Below are positions 8,000 to 16,965 of a stretch of 37,928 bases of DNA, piece after piece (the stretch's first letter is position 1; each line of letters begins with the position of its first letter). A program made the position numbers and the translations under genes. Below the pieces are notes generated by a model. The model had not been told where the DNA came from and did not search any database. It saw only the letters and a list, made by a program, of their open reading frames with translations. This DNA comes from Deltaproteobacteria bacterium RBG_16_64_85 (GTDB taxonomy: Bacteria; Desulfobacterota; Deferrimicrobia; Deferrimicrobiales; Deferrimicrobiaceae): NCBI GenBank assembly GCA_001798885.1, contig MGQW01000065.1, positions 87,089 to 125,016 of the forward strand, in the 5' to 3' direction.

Positions 8000-9781
8000 G
8001 TGGGAGGCCGCATCTCCGAAAGCACCATCCGTGAAATACGGGAAAAAACGGACATCGTGGCGGTGGTGTCCGAGACGGTTTCCCTTGCGCGCAGCGGCTC
8101 GGGCTTCAAGGGGCTGTGCCCGTTCCACCGGGAGAAAACACCCTCCTTCTTCGTCCACCCGTCCCGGCAGGCGTTCAAGTGCTTCGGATGCGGGGAGGGG
8201 GGGTCGGTCTTTCATTTCCTGATGAAGGCGCGCAACCTTTCGTTCACGGAGGCGGTCGAGGATCTCGGGGAGCGGTACGGCGTCCCGATCCAGTACGAGA
8301 AAGGGCCCCCTTCCAAAAGGCCCGGCGAGGACCTTTACCGGATCTTGAGGCTGGCGGCCGAAACGTACCGGGAGCTTCTCCGGTCCTCCCCCTCCGGGAA
8401 GCCCGCCCGGGAGTTCCTGATCAAGCGGGGAGTGACAAAGGAGGCCGAGCAGGAATTTTCCCTTGGGTACGGCGGCCAGGGGAAGGATCTCCTTTCTGTC
8501 CTTGCGCGGGAGGGGATCGAGACCGGCCGCGCGGCGCAGGCGGGACTGCTCTATCCCCAGGAGGGGGGAGGATACAGGGAACGGTTCCGGGGGAGGGTGA
8601 TCTTTCCCGTCACGGACGCCCGGGGGCGGGTGTGCGGCTTCGGCGCGAGGGCGATCCACGACGCCACCCCGAAATACCTGAATTCCCCGGAGTCCGAGCT
8701 CTACCGGAAAAGCTCCTTGTTATACGGGCTCTTCCAGTCTCTTCCGGCCATCCGGAACGAAAAGAAGGTGCTGGTGGTCGAAGGATACATGGACCTCATC
8801 GGCCTGTGGCAGAGAGGGGTCCGCAACGTCGTGGCGACGTGCGGGACGTCGCTCACCGAGGGTCACGCCAGGACGCTGAAGCGACTATCGGATACGGTCA
8901 TCCTACTCTTTGACGGCGATGTCGCCGGGAAGAGGTCCGCCGTCCGAGCGGGCGCGCCTCTGTACACGGCGGGGGTAAGCCCCCTGGTGCTCTTCCCTCC
9001 CAAGGGGATGGACCCCGACGACTGGGCGAAGGAGACGACGGGCCCCGAGTTTTCGGACCGGATCTCCCGGGCGGTTCCGTTGATGGAAACGATCGAGCGG
9101 GCGGCGGCCCGGAAGTACGATCTTTCCCAGATCACCGGGAAACTGTCCTATCTCCGGCTGATGGCGAAGTACCTCCCGTGGATCACCGAACCCGCCGAGC
9201 AGCGGCTTTACGTTCAGCGGGTGGCGCAGTCGGCCGGCCTTCCGGAGGAGACGGTGCTCGAGCAGTTGCACGGAAAAAGCCGCGCCGCGGCCGCGGCGGT
9301 GCCCGGCATTCCCGGAAGGCCATCGGGCGGACGGCCCGAGGAGGAACTTCTGCTGTGCCTGCTCTCCCGCGACCCCTCGCTGATCGAGGACGTCCGCAGG
9401 GACGGCGTCCTCGAGTGGATCGAGGGAGAGGAGGTCCGGGAGGCGGTCGGCCTGTTTTCCCGGCGGGCCGAAGCGGGCGGCGGCGCGGACCTCAACGAGG
9501 TTCTGGACGGGGAGATCTCCGATGCGGCCCGGAGGCGGATCTCCGAGGAGATCTTCCGGGCGGAGATGTCCGCCGGGGATGCGCGGCGGATCTACCCGGA
9601 CGTGGTGCTGGGCCTGAGGATCCGGAAGCTGGAGCGGGAGATCGTCCGACTGGGGGAAGAGAGCAAGGCGGCGATCGGCACCGGCGACCAGCGGCGGGCG
9701 CAGGAGATATTCACGGAATTGAAGACCGCAAAGAACGAGAAGGAGCGGCTGAAGCAGGAACGAAACGCGAGCGTGAGGTGA
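8000..9781 (+). CDS. dnaG: DNA primase DnaG
   Basis: Makes the RNA primers for DNA replication and works with the replicative helicase. In the 593-residue protein the N-terminal zinc-binding domain has the CHC2 ligands Cys40, His43, Cys61 and Cys64 (LCPFHREKTPS and FKCFGCGEGG). The RNA-polymerase core and TOPRIM fold follow, with Glu261 in VVEGYMDLIG and Asp305/Asp307 in LLFDGDVAGKR. The rest (about 430-593) is a divergent, charged C-terminal helicase-interaction region. The start is GTG 8000 with GAAGGAAA upstream; the start residues GRISESTIREIREKTDIVAVV fit the family. rpoD starts 6 bp after the stop. Confidence 0.97.
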   Translation: MGGRISESTIREIREKTDIVAVVSETVSLARSGSGFKGLCPFHREKTPSFFVHPSRQAFKCFGCGEGGSVFHFLMKARNLSFTEAVEDLGERYGVPIQYEKGPPSKRPGEDLYRILRLAAETYRELLRSSPSGKPAREFLIKRGVTKEAEQEFSLGYGGQGKDLLSVLAREGIETGRAAQAGLLYPQEGGGYRERFRGRVIFPVTDARGRVCGFGARAIHDATPKYLNSPESELYRKSSLLYGLFQSLPAIRNEKKVLVVEGYMDLIGLWQRGVRNVVATCGTSLTEGHARTLKRLSDTVILLFDGDVAGKRSAVRAGAPLYTAGVSPLVLFPPKGMDPDDWAKETTGPEFSDRISRAVPLMETIERAAARKYDLSQITGKLSYLRLMAKYLPWITEPAEQRLYVQRVAQSAGLPEETVLEQLHGKSRAAAAAVPGIPGRPSGGRPEEELLLCLLSRDPSLIEDVRRDGVLEWIEGEEVREAVGLFSRRAEAGGGADLNEVLDGEISDAARRRISEEIFRAEMSAGDARRIYPDVVLGLRIRKLEREIVRLGEESKAAIGTGDQRRAQEIFTELKTAKNEKERLKQERNASVR

Positions 9782-9787
9782 GGCGGA

Positions 9788-11575
<1,788 letters not shown>

Positions 11576-11606
11576 GGAAGGGTTTTCACGGTGGGCCGCG
11601 TCGGAA

Positions 11607-11636
11607 TTGACAAGGGCATCGTATGACGGAAATAAT
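11607..11636 (+). promoter_or_regulatory. Likely promoter for the tRNA gene
   Basis: A perfect -35 TTGACA (11607-11612) is followed after 18 bp by AATAAT (11631-11636), in an AT-rich gap after rpoD. Transcription would start about 25 bases before the tRNA. The -35 is strong; the exact -10 is less certain. Confidence 0.5.
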
Positions 11637-11668
11637 GGGAAAAAATAATCGTAGAGAGGGGCGTTTGA

Positions 11669-11745
11669 GGGCCCATAGCTCAGTTGGTCAGAGCCACCGG
11701 CTCATAACCGGTCGGTCCCTGGTTCGAGGCCAGGTGGGCCCACCA
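11669..11745 (+). tRNA. tRNA with anticodon CAU (tRNA-Ile2 or elongator tRNA-Met)
   Basis: The 77-base cloverleaf is complete. Acceptor GGGCCCA (11669-11675) pairs with TGGGCCC (11735-11741), with discriminator A and encoded CCA (11743-11745). The D arm starts TAGCTCAGTTGGTCAGAGC. Anticodon stem ACCGG/CCGGT encloses loop CTCATAA with anticodon CAT at 11703-11705. The T stem is CCTGG/CCAGG with loop TTCGAGG. The first pairs exclude an initiator, which has an unpaired C1. Tandem C-G pairs at positions 4 and 5 are those favoured by the lysidine synthetase TilS, so tRNA-Ile2, reading AUA after lysidine modification, is possible. Base 60 is G rather than the usual pyrimidine. Confidence 0.95.
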
Positions 11746-11788
11746 TCCTGCTGCAGGAACGTGTCGCCGTGAGATCGATGACCGTGCG

Positions 11789-11822
11789 AAATGCACCGCA
11801 CGCCGGTGCATTTTTCGTTTTT
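11789..11822 (+). terminator. Intrinsic terminator after the tRNA
   Basis: AAATGCACCG (11789-11798) and CGGTGCATTT (11804-11813) form a perfect 10-bp stem with a five-base loop, followed by a T-rich tail (TTCGTTTTT). It sits immediately before the nif3 start, so nif3 must be expressed by read-through or from a promoter within this gap. Confidence 0.8.
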
Positions 11823-11827
11823 CGAGA

Positions 11828-12988
11828 GTGGGGGGAGTGAGCTCCCGCCCCAAAGTCACGGTCAGGGACGTATGGCGCGCGCTCGATGACCATTTTCCCT
11901 TCGCCCACAGCGCCGACTGGGACAACGTGGGGATCCTCGCCGGGGACCCGACGGCGCCCGTCCGGTCCGTCCTCGTCGCGCTGGACGCCACCCCGGCGGC
12001 AGTTGCCCTGTGCGGGCGGATGCGCCCCGACCTTATCCTCACCCACCATCCCGTTATCTTCTCCCCCCTGAAGTCCGTCCGACCCGACCAGGGGGATTCC
12101 TCCGCCGCGTATTCCCTTCTGCGGATGGGCGTGGCGGTGATCTCCGCACACACCAACGCCGACGTTGCACCCCGCGGCGTGTCCTGGATCGTGGCGCGCA
12201 GGATCGGCCTCCGGGGGATCCGTCCCCTGCTCCCGGGGCAGCCTTCGGACGCCTGCAAGGTGGCCGTCTTCATCCCGCCGGATCGCGCGGACGACGTGAT
12301 GGCCGCTCTGTCGGAGGCGGGGGGCGGCCGGATCGGTGCCTACTCCCGCTGTTCCTTCCGCGTGGCCGGATGGGGGACCTTTCATCCCGCGGAATCCGCC
12401 AGCCCTTTTGCGGGGAGGGCCGGGCGGGAGGAGAGGATCGAGGAAATCCGTCTGGAGGCGGTCGTGGCGCGCAGCCTCCTCCCGCAGGTCCTGCGGGCCG
12501 TGCGGGCCGTCCATCCGTACGAGGAACCGGCGATCGACGTCTATCCGCTCGCCGGATGGGCGCTCGGAGGGGGCATCGGCGCCGTGGGGGACCGGGAGTC
12601 CGCAGCTGCGCTCGATGCCGTACTGGAGGAGATTCACCGGAAGATCCGTCCGGCCTGGATCAAGGTGGCGGGGCCGTCGAGGAAGACGGTCCGCCGGATC
12701 GCGGTCGTGGCGGGGAGCGGATCGGAATTCGCGGGCGCGGCGAGGGAGGCGGGGGCTGACCTCTTCGTGACCGGGGATGTGAAGTATCACCAGGCGCTCG
12801 ATGCGGCCGCGGGGGAGATGCCCGTCGCCGATGTCGGGCACGGTTCGGCTGAGAAATGGATCCTGCCGGAGTTCCGGCGGGTGCTCGCGGGAAGGTTCGG
12901 GAGGAGCCTCGCGATCCGCGTGTTCATGGAACAGGAGCCCCAGAGGGCATTTCACCCGGGGTCAACAAGGGGAGGGGAGCGGTCTTGA
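11828..12988 (+). CDS. Nif3-like dinuclear metal-centre protein (YqfO type)
   Basis: A GTP cyclohydrolase I type 2/Nif3 family protein, a hexameric ring with a two-metal site; the biological role is unsettled. The 386-residue form carries the central insertion domain of the YqfO subgroup (about 143-240), seen as YSRCSFRVAGWGTFHP and AVHPYEEPAIDVYPLA. Metal ligands are visible: LTHHPVIFSPLKS (His73/His74), SAHTNADVAP (about 107-112) and GHGSAEKW (His338 and Glu342). GTG 11828 and GTG 11837 are both possible starts; neither has a well-spaced ribosome-binding site, since the tRNA terminator lies just upstream. The stop overlaps the next gene as TGATG. Confidence 0.92.
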   Translation: MGGVSSRPKVTVRDVWRALDDHFPFAHSADWDNVGILAGDPTAPVRSVLVALDATPAAVALCGRMRPDLILTHHPVIFSPLKSVRPDQGDSSAAYSLLRMGVAVISAHTNADVAPRGVSWIVARRIGLRGIRPLLPGQPSDACKVAVFIPPDRADDVMAALSEAGGGRIGAYSRCSFRVAGWGTFHPAESASPFAGRAGREERIEEIRLEAVVARSLLPQVLRAVRAVHPYEEPAIDVYPLAGWALGGGIGAVGDRESAAALDAVLEEIHRKIRPAWIKVAGPSRKTVRRIAVVAGSGSEFAGAAREAGADLFVTGDVKYHQALDAAAGEMPVADVGHGSAEKWILPEFRRVLAGRFGRSLAIRVFMEQEPQRAFHPGSTRGGERS

Positions 12989-13713
12989 TGGAACAGATCA
13001 AAATCCTGGTCGGCCTTCAGGAGATCATGATCCAGGCGCGGATGGTGGAGACAGAGAAGCGAAAGGTCCCGCTCGAGGTGGCGGACCTGAAGGCCCTCTT
13101 CGAGGAAAGGGAAGCGAAGTTCCTGTCCGCCCAGCAGGAGTTCGAGCAGCTCAGGAAGGACCGTCGCGAGAAGGAGCGCGAAATCGAGGAGGAGCGCGAG
13201 AAGGTCGAGCGGGCCAAGGCCAAGCTCATGTCGATCAAGACGAACAAGGAATACTACGCGATGCTGAAGGAAATCGAGGGGACGAAACGGGCGAACACCG
13301 CCCGGGAGGACGAACTGCTGGCGATTCTTGCGCGCTACGAGGAGGCGGAGAAGCGCCTGGCCGAGTTCCAGGCGGAAGTCGAGGAGGTAAGCGGCAAGTA
13401 CCGCGAGCGGATGGTCGACGTCGAGGCGAAGATGGCGAGCTTCGACAAGGACATCGCCGTGCTTGCGGCGAAGAGGGCCGAGGTGGCCGGGCGCCTCGAA
13501 GCCGGTCTTGCGAGACGGTTCGTGATGATCTTCGACCGGCGCGACGGACTCGCGATCATCCCGGCGAGAAACCAGTCGTGTACGGGATGCCACATGAACC
13601 TTTCCCCCCAGCTCTTCAATCTGCTGCAGCGGGACGACCGGATCCACACCTGCCCCAACTGCAACCGGATCCTCTATTACGAGGCACCGGAAGGGGAGCC
13701 TTCCGGTAAATGA
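12988..13713 (+). CDS. Coiled-coil protein with C4-type zinc ribbon
   Basis: A 241-residue protein of the C4-type zinc-ribbon family. Residues 1 to about 180 are a long, heptad-rich charged coiled coil (for example KEREIEEEREKVERAKAKL). The C terminus is a zinc ribbon with two CxxC knuckles: SCTGCHMNL and HTCPNCNRILYYE. The family is widespread next to nif3 and is thought to bind nucleic acid, but no defined function is known. ATG 12988 overlaps the nif3 stop, so the two are translationally coupled, and its stop overlaps the rnhA start as ATGA. An in-frame extension to 12856 only shadows nif3. Confidence 0.92.
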   Translation: MEQIKILVGLQEIMIQARMVETEKRKVPLEVADLKALFEEREAKFLSAQQEFEQLRKDRREKEREIEEEREKVERAKAKLMSIKTNKEYYAMLKEIEGTKRANTAREDELLAILARYEEAEKRLAEFQAEVEEVSGKYRERMVDVEAKMASFDKDIAVLAAKRAEVAGRLEAGLARRFVMIFDRRDGLAIIPARNQSCTGCHMNLSPQLFNLLQRDDRIHTCPNCNRILYYEAPEGEPSGK

Positions 13714-14129
13714 AAGGGAAGTCGCTGACGCTCCGGACCGACGGCGCCAGCCGGGGGAACCCGGGGCCGGCCGGTATCGGGGCGGTGATCGAGGTCGACG
13801 GTACCGGCGAGCAGATCGAGTTGTGCGCCTACATCGGAGAGACGACCAACAACGTCGCCGAATATCGCGCCCTGCTTCTGGCCCTCGCGGAGGCGGAGAA
13901 GCTGTCCCCCGCCGCCATCACGGTGCGGTCCGACTCCGAGCTCCTCGTCCGTCAGCTCAACGGGGAGTACAGGGTGAAATCATCGCTCCTGAAGCCCCTT
14001 TTTCTCGACGCGGCCCGGCGGTTGCGGCGATTCCCGTCGGCGCGTATACTGCATGTGGGGCGGGAGGAGAACACGAAAGCCGACCTCCTCGCCAACCGCG
14101 CGATCGACGCTCATTTCAAAAACGTCTGA
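13710..14129 (+). CDS. rnhA: Ribonuclease HI family protein
   Basis: Degrades the RNA strand of RNA-DNA hybrids (R-loops, primers). The 139-residue protein has all four acidic catalytic positions: Asp11 (RTDGASRGNPGPAG), Glu51 (TTNNVAEYRAL), Asp75 (VRSDSELLV) and Asp125 (NTKADLLAN). It is shorter than E. coli RNase HI and seems to lack the basic protrusion, as in the archaeal-like RNase HI branch. ATG 13710 overlaps the upstream stop. The gene's own stop codon (14127-14129) lies at the very 5' edge of rnpB. Confidence 0.93.
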   Translation: MKGKSLTLRTDGASRGNPGPAGIGAVIEVDGTGEQIELCAYIGETTNNVAEYRALLLALAEAEKLSPAAITVRSDSELLVRQLNGEYRVKSSLLKPLFLDAARRLRRFPSARILHVGREENTKADLLANRAIDAHFKNV

Positions 14130-14517
14130 GGAGGCCAGGCGGCCGCCGGCCCTTTCAAGGGGCGGGAGGAAAGTCCGGGCTCCGCAGGGCAGGGTGCCGG
14201 GTAATCCCCGGTGGGGGCGACCCCGAGGACAGTGCCACAGAAAACATACCGCCTCCCGCGTTCCTCGGGAGGTAAGGGTGAAAAGGTGAGGTAAGAGCTC
14301 ACCGCGGGCCGGGCAACCGGCACGGCACGGCAAACCCCACCCGGAGCAAGACCGAATAGGAGGGCGACTCCGCAGGAAACCGCGGGGGAAGGGTGGCCCG
14401 CCCGGGGCCCTCGGGTACAGGTCGCTCAAGGCGCGCGGCAACGCGCGTCGTAGAGAAATGGCCGTCCCGCGGCGGATTCACCCGCCGCGCACAGAACCCG
14501 GCTTACGGCCTCCTCAG
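14128..14517 (+). ncRNA. rnpB: RNase P RNA, bacterial class A
   Basis: Catalytic RNA that trims the 5' leader of precursor tRNAs. The ends pair perfectly as helix P1: GAGGAGGCC from 14128 with GGCCTCCTC ending 14515, extendable to 11 bp (14126-14136 with 14507-14517). Universally conserved core segments are present: GAGGAAAGTCCGGGCTCC near 14168, CCACAGAAAACATACCGCC near 14234, GGTAAGGGTGAAAAGGTG near 14271, AGAGAAATGGCCGTCC near 14452 and ACAGAACCCGGCTTA near 14491. Length of about 390 is typical for class A. The exact mature ends are estimated from P1. It has no separate promoter that can be seen and probably shares the nif3-rnhA transcript, unless one lies inside rnhA. Confidence 0.95.
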
Positions 14518-14524
14518 GCCTTTT
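14507..14524 (+). terminator. Short intrinsic terminator at the rnpB 3' end
   Basis: GGCCT (14507-14511) and AGGCC (14516-14520) can form a hairpin with a four-base loop followed by TTTT (14521-14524). The left arm is also the 3' strand of rnpB helix P1, so the terminator hairpin and P1 are mutually exclusive structures. Confidence 0.5.
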
Positions 14525-14534
14525 ACGACATCCG

Positions 14535-14586
14535 GCGGGGGACACTCCTCGACGCGAAACTTGATAAAACCAGGAATGTCCCCCGC
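14535..14586. repeat. REP-like palindrome, copy 1 (upstream of fumarase gene)
   Basis: Left arm 14535-14549 (GCGGGGGACACTCCT) and right arm 14572-14586 (AGGAATGTCCCCCGC) are complementary at 14 of 15 positions, with a 22-base spacer. The same arms recur at 16266-16315. The GGGGGACA...TCCT/AGGAATGTCCCCC form resembles repetitive extragenic palindromes common in GC-rich environmental genomes. Confidence 0.75.
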
Positions 14587-14590
14587 AACA

Positions 14591-14608
14591 ACCGGGAATG
14601 TCCCCGGT
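14591..14608. repeat. Small hairpin repeating the AATGTCCCC core
   Basis: ACCGGG (14591-14596) pairs with CCCGGT (14603-14608). It contains GGAATGTCCCC, the right-arm core of the palindrome just upstream, and a third decayed version (AAATGTCTCCC) follows at about 14610. This looks like stacked partial copies of the repeat rather than a regulatory site. Confidence 0.4.
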
Positions 14609-14644
14609 GAAATGTCTCCCAATACACACAGAAGGAGCGAAGAG

Positions 14645-16258
14645 ATGGCAGAGTTCCAGTACCAGGACCCGTTTCCTCTAGGGAAGGACGGAACGAAGTA
14701 CCGGCTGCTAACCCGGGAGTACGTCTCCGTCGCGAAATTCAAAAGGAGTGAAGTCCTCGTGGTGAACCCGGAAGGGCTCTCCTTCCTGGCCAACCAGGCG
14801 ATGCGAGACGTTTCCTTCCTCCTGCGCCCGGCCCACCTGGAGAAGGTCGCCGCGATCCTCTCCGACCCGGAAAGCTCCCCCAACGACCGGGGCGTGGCCA
14901 TCTCCATGCTGAGGAACGCCGAGGTGGCAGCCAAATTCATCCTCCCCTTCTGCCAGGACACGGGAACCGCCACGATCGTCGGCAAGAAGGGACAGCAGGT
15001 CTGGACCGGCGGGAAGGACGAGGAATTCCTCTCCAAGGGGGTTTTCAAGACCTATACGGAGGAGAACCTTCGCTACTCCCAGACGGTCCCCCTGACCATG
15101 TACGAGGAGGTCAACTCCGGCTGCAACCTCCCGGCCCAGATCGACCTGTACGCTGCCGACGGGATGGAGTACAAGTTCCTGTTCGTGGCCAAGGGGGGCG
15201 GCTCCGCCAACAAGACCTACCTGTTCCAGGAGACCAAGGCGCTTCTCAACTCCGCGAGCCTCGAGAAGTTCCTCGTGGAGAAGATGAAAACCCTGGGGAC
15301 CGCCGCCTGCCCGCCGTATCATCTGGCGTTCGTCGTCGGCGGCACTTCCGCGGAGACCTGCCTGAAGACGGTGAAGCTGGCGTCCACCGGCTACCTGGAT
15401 CATCTCCCCACCGCCGGCAACAAGGGCGGCCGCGCCTTCCGTGACCTCGAGATTGAGGAGAAGATCCTCACGTCGGCTTACACATGCGGCTACGGCGCGC
15501 AGTTCGGCGGCAAGTACTTCGCCCTCGATGTCCGTGTGATTCGCCTGCCGCGTCATGGCGCCTCCTGCCCGCTGGGGATGGGCGTCTCCTGCTCCGCCGA
15601 CCGCAACATCAAGGCCAGGATCAACAAGAACGGCATCTGGCTGGAGAAGATGGAGAAGAACCCGGGACGGCTGATCCCCGAGAAGTATCGAAAGAAGCAC
15701 GATCACGGCATCGTCAAGATCGACCTCAACCGGCCGATGAGGGAGATCCTGGCCGAGCTGTCCAAATATCCGGTCACCACGCAGCTATCCCTCACAGGTA
15801 CCATCATCGTCGGACGCGATATCGCCCATGCAAAACTCAAGGAGCGGATCGACCGCGGGGAAGACCTGCCGCAGTACCTGAAGGACCACCCCATCTACTA
15901 CGCCGGTCCTGCCAAGACCCCCAAGGGAATGCCCTCGGGCTCCTTCGGACCGACCACCGCGGGCCGCATGGATTCCTACGTGGACCTGTTCCAGTCGCAT
16001 GGAGGATCGCTCGTCATGATTGCGAAGGGGAACCGCAGCCAGCAGGTGACGGACGCCTGCAAGAAGTACGGCGGATTCTATCTGGGCTCCATCGGCGGGC
16101 CCGCCGCCCTGCTCGCACAGGAGAATATCAAGAAGGTCGAAGTACTGGAGTACCCCGAACTGGGCATGGAGGCCATCTGGAAGATCGAGGTGGTCGACTT
16201 CCCGGCGTTCATCCTGGTGGACGACAAGGGGAACGACTTCTACAAGCAGCTGGGATAA
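14645..16258 (+). CDS. Class I fumarate hydratase (iron-sulfur type)
   Basis: Reversibly hydrates fumarate to L-malate in the citric acid cycle using an oxygen-sensitive [4Fe-4S] cluster. The 537-residue protein is of the single-chain FumA/FumB type. Cluster cysteines are Cys103 ([10 protein letters not shown]), Cys222 ([12 protein letters not shown]) and Cys316 (GVSCSADRN), spaced exactly as in E. coli FumA. The C-terminal domain is present ([23 protein letters not shown] onward). ATG 14645 has AAGGAG at about 14631. An in-frame ATG at 14611 and a frame open to 14393 would run through repeats and rnpB and are rejected. Its position is unusual: one metabolic gene between rnpB and mraZ, flanked by two copies of a palindromic repeat. 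Confidence 0.95.
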   Translation: MAEFQYQDPFPLGKDGTKYRLLTREYVSVAKFKRSEVLVVNPEGLSFLANQAMRDVSFLLRPAHLEKVAAILSDPESSPNDRGVAISMLRNAEVAAKFILPFCQDTGTATIVGKKGQQVWTGGKDEEFLSKGVFKTYTEENLRYSQTVPLTMYEEVNSGCNLPAQIDLYAADGMEYKFLFVAKGGGSANKTYLFQETKALLNSASLEKFLVEKMKTLGTAACPPYHLAFVVGGTSAETCLKTVKLASTGYLDHLPTAGNKGGRAFRDLEIEEKILTSAYTCGYGAQFGGKYFALDVRVIRLPRHGASCPLGMGVSCSADRNIKARINKNGIWLEKMEKNPGRLIPEKYRKKHDHGIVKIDLNRPMREILAELSKYPVTTQLSLTGTIIVGRDIAHAKLKERIDRGEDLPQYLKDHPIYYAGPAKTPKGMPSGSFGPTTAGRMDSYVDLFQSHGGSLVMIAKGNRSQQVTDACKKYGGFYLGSIGGPAALLAQENIKKVEVLEYPELGMEAIWKIEVVDFPAFILVDDKGNDFYKQLG

Positions 16259-16265
16259 GCGTGGG

Positions 16266-16315
16266 CGGGGGACGCTCCTGGCGATATAAGGCGCAAGCAT
16301 CAGGAATGTCCCCCG
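16266..16315. repeat. REP-like palindrome, copy 2 (downstream of fumarase gene)
   Basis: Left arm 16266-16279 (CGGGGGACGCTCCT) and right arm 16302-16315 (AGGAATGTCCCCCG) match copy 1 at 14535-14586 in sequence, orientation and arm spacing (22 bases). The spacers differ. It begins eight bases after the fumarase stop codon and could also help end that transcript, although no T-run follows. Confidence 0.75.
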
Positions 16316-16328
16316 AAAGCGCATTCTC

Positions 16329-16350
16329 CTCTCGCGAACGCCTGCGAGAG
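16329..16350. repeat. Perfect 7-bp hairpin upstream of the mraZ promoter
   Basis: CTCTCGC (16329-16335) and GCGAGAG (16344-16350) form a perfect stem with an eight-base loop. No T-run follows directly, although six or more T residues occur about 45 bases later (16394-16400). The role is unknown; it may act with the preceding palindrome to separate fumarase from dcw transcription. Confidence 0.35.
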
Positions 16351-16435
16351 TGGACGTATCCTGAAAGAGTTCGCCAAGTTAGCAACAAAACGCTTTTTTA
16401 GACGGGCTCACTCTCCGGTTTTTCGCAGAAAATAC

Positions 16436-16463
16436 TTGACACTATCCCGTTAACCATTATTAT
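16436..16463 (+). promoter_or_regulatory. Promoter of the dcw cluster (PmraZ)
   Basis: A perfect -35 TTGACA (16436-16441) and a -10 TATTAT (16458-16463) lie 16 bp apart. Transcription would start near 16470, directly before the three GTGGG repeats and 40 bases before mraZ. No other equally good promoter was seen upstream of a dcw gene. Confidence 0.8.
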
Positions 16464-16471
16464 GGCCGCTA

Positions 16472-16496
16472 GTGGGTAATTGTGGGGAAAGGTGGG
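16472..16496 (+). promoter_or_regulatory. MraZ operator: three GTGGG direct repeats
   Basis: GTGGG occurs at 16472-16476, 16482-16486 and 16492-16496, exactly 10 bp apart. MraZ is known to bind such helically phased TGGG-type direct repeats near its own promoter and repress the dcw operon. Here they lie just downstream of the expected transcription start, consistent with autorepression. Confidence 0.8.
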
Positions 16497-16509
16497 TTCA
16501 GCGGCCACC

Positions 16510-16962
16510 ATGATCTTCCGAGGACGTTTCGAATATACCATCGATCCGAAGGGCAGGGTGAACATCCCCGCCCCCTTCCGGGAGCAGCTCCAGGAAACCG
16601 GCCAGGAATCGTTCGTCATCACCAATTACTCGGGCTGCATTTACGCCTATCCTGCCGACGACTGGGCGCGGATCGAGGAAAAGCTTTCCTCCGTCTCCAG
16701 CGTCGACAGGAAGCTCAACACCTTCCTCCGGTTTTTCGTCGGCGGAGCCGTGGAGACCGTTCCGGACAAGCAGGGCAGGATCCTCATCCCCTCCTCGCTT
16801 CGCACGTATGCAGGCCTCGAAAAAGACGTCGTCATCACCGGTATGCCGAATCGCTTCGAAATCTGGGCGCGCGAACAGTGGGTGGAGGAGATCGGCCGGT
16901 TCGAGAAGGAAGGGTTCGAAGATCCCGAGCTGGAGCGGGAGATCAAGTCGCTCAGGATCTGA
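16510..16962 (+). CDS. mraZ: Transcriptional regulator MraZ
   Basis: DNA-binding regulator that represses the division and cell-wall cluster it heads. The 150-residue protein has two tandem MraZ/AbrB-like half-folds, each with the family motif: YTIDPKGRVNIPAPFRE (about 9-25) and VPDKQGRILIPSSLR (about 82-96). ATG 16510 gives the standard N terminus IFRGRFEYTID. An in-frame TTG at 16480 would start inside the operator and adds residues not seen in the family. The ribosome-binding site is weak (GGTGGG, the third operator repeat). rsmH follows after 3 bp. Confidence 0.95.
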   Translation: MIFRGRFEYTIDPKGRVNIPAPFREQLQETGQESFVITNYSGCIYAYPADDWARIEEKLSSVSSVDRKLNTFLRFFVGGAVETVPDKQGRILIPSSLRTYAGLEKDVVITGMPNRFEIWAREQWVEEIGRFEKEGFEDPELEREIKSLRI

Positions 16963-16965
16963 TCG

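Noticed and set aside
12801-13709. 302-codon frame overlapping nif3 and the zinc-ribbon gene
   Set aside because: It is a +strand shadow in another frame; its Gly/Arg-rich translation has no domain, and the two known genes explain the region fully.
14393-14644. N-terminal extension of the fumarate hydratase back to 14393
   Set aside because: It would translate the 3' part of the RNase P RNA and the palindromic repeat, and family members start near residue one of the ATG 14645 version.
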